Shown one piece after another: positions 59,169-59,245 of a stretch of DNA of 59,245 nucleotides; the first letter of the stretch is position 1; the number at the start of each line of letters is the position of its first letter. This DNA is from Nitrosomonas sp. GTDB lineage: Bacteria > Pseudomonadota > Gammaproteobacteria > Burkholderiales > Nitrosomonadaceae. Where the stretch lies: the NCBI GenBank assembly GCA_019745325.1, contig JAIETK010000023.1:1-59245 (forward strand), given 5' to 3'. The position numbers and the translations under genes were made by a program. Below the pieces are notes generated by a model, which searched no databases, was not told the origin of the DNA, and saw only the letters and a program-made list of their open reading frames with translations.

Positions 59169-59245
59169 ATGACCGCGGGGAATGTAAATGATTTTAATCT
59201 TATCATTGTTAATTTTTGCTATTAACCTTTTCGTTATGCAGGTTT
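59169..59245. repeat. 77 bp direct repeat, second copy at the window end
   Basis: Exact copy of 58991-59067, 178 bases on. It stops at the last base of the window. The 101 bases between the copies hold a small hairpin ATGAACC/GGTTCAT near 59143-59162. Confidence 0.95.

Overview
The window is most likely a chromosomal contig from an ammonia-oxidising betaproteobacterium of the Nitrosomonas type. The best single indicator is a small class I cytochrome c at 38155-38466 that closely resembles the cytochrome c-552 of Nitrosomonas as I remember it. Supporting signs are the betaproteobacterial orders ndk-rlmN-pilW-rodZ-ispG-hisS-yfgM-bamB-der and dacC-dat-ybeD-lipB-lipA, the amgK-murU pair, a split glycine decarboxylase (gcvPA/gcvPB) and moderate base composition. 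No rRNA, tRNA, CRISPR array or intact insertion sequence was seen. The genus is an inference from memory, not from a search.

Layout. 245-2291: an EI24/CysZ-like membrane protein, a DUF3025 protein and a rhodanese broken by a frameshift. 2430-11844: a long housekeeping block for nucleotide balance, rRNA methylation, pilus assembly, cell shape, isoprenoids, histidyl-tRNA, outer membrane assembly and ribosome assembly. 12007-15448: uracil-DNA glycosylase, tautomerase, uvrC, pgsA. 15449-18394: a gene-poor stretch with a divergent GpsA-like dehydrogenase, a DUF4214-like protein and two related palindromic operator-like sites. 18395-26819: detoxification, metabolism and transport genes, ending in a secreted di-haem peroxidase-like protein whose leader carries a terminator-like hairpin. 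27247-31539 (minus strand): trmB, thiG, thiS, yifB/comM, ubiK. 31764-37948: amgK, murU, pepP, lgt, ilvD. 38155-45139: cytochrome c-552, OsmC, the lipoate/D-amino-acid cluster, NUDIX, DUF2914. 45260-49769: ligA, a secreted unknown, and hpt-mtnP-def. 49876-55091: the glycine cleavage operon behind a tandem glycine riboswitch, with tpx inserted between gcvPA and gcvPB. 55134-58988: a PfkB kinase, an endonuclease/phosphatase-family protein, degraded DNA and an accessory gene of unknown function.

Functional links. LipA and LipB supply the lipoyl group needed by GcvH. MtnP-like phosphorylase releases a purine base that the adjacent Hpt can salvage. AmgK and MurU recycle cell-wall sugars, and Dat and DacC act on D-amino acids and peptidoglycan. 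PilW, RodZ, BamB, YfgM and Lgt belong to envelope assembly.

The most unusual content is non-coding. One family of about 147 bp non-coding elements with terminal inverted repeats is present in three copies plus a remnant (12653, 29252, 31032, 56125). A second 141 bp element has a clear 5 bp target duplication at the lgt stop codon. A perfect 19 bp palindrome lies just downstream of a TATAAT box, with a near-copy 1.4 kb away. An exact 77 bp repeat reaches the window end and looks like an assembly-graph boundary at a repeat. I found no convincing complete novel multi-gene system; the best candidates are the palindrome-controlled DUF4214-like locus and the unknown gene at 57723-58988.
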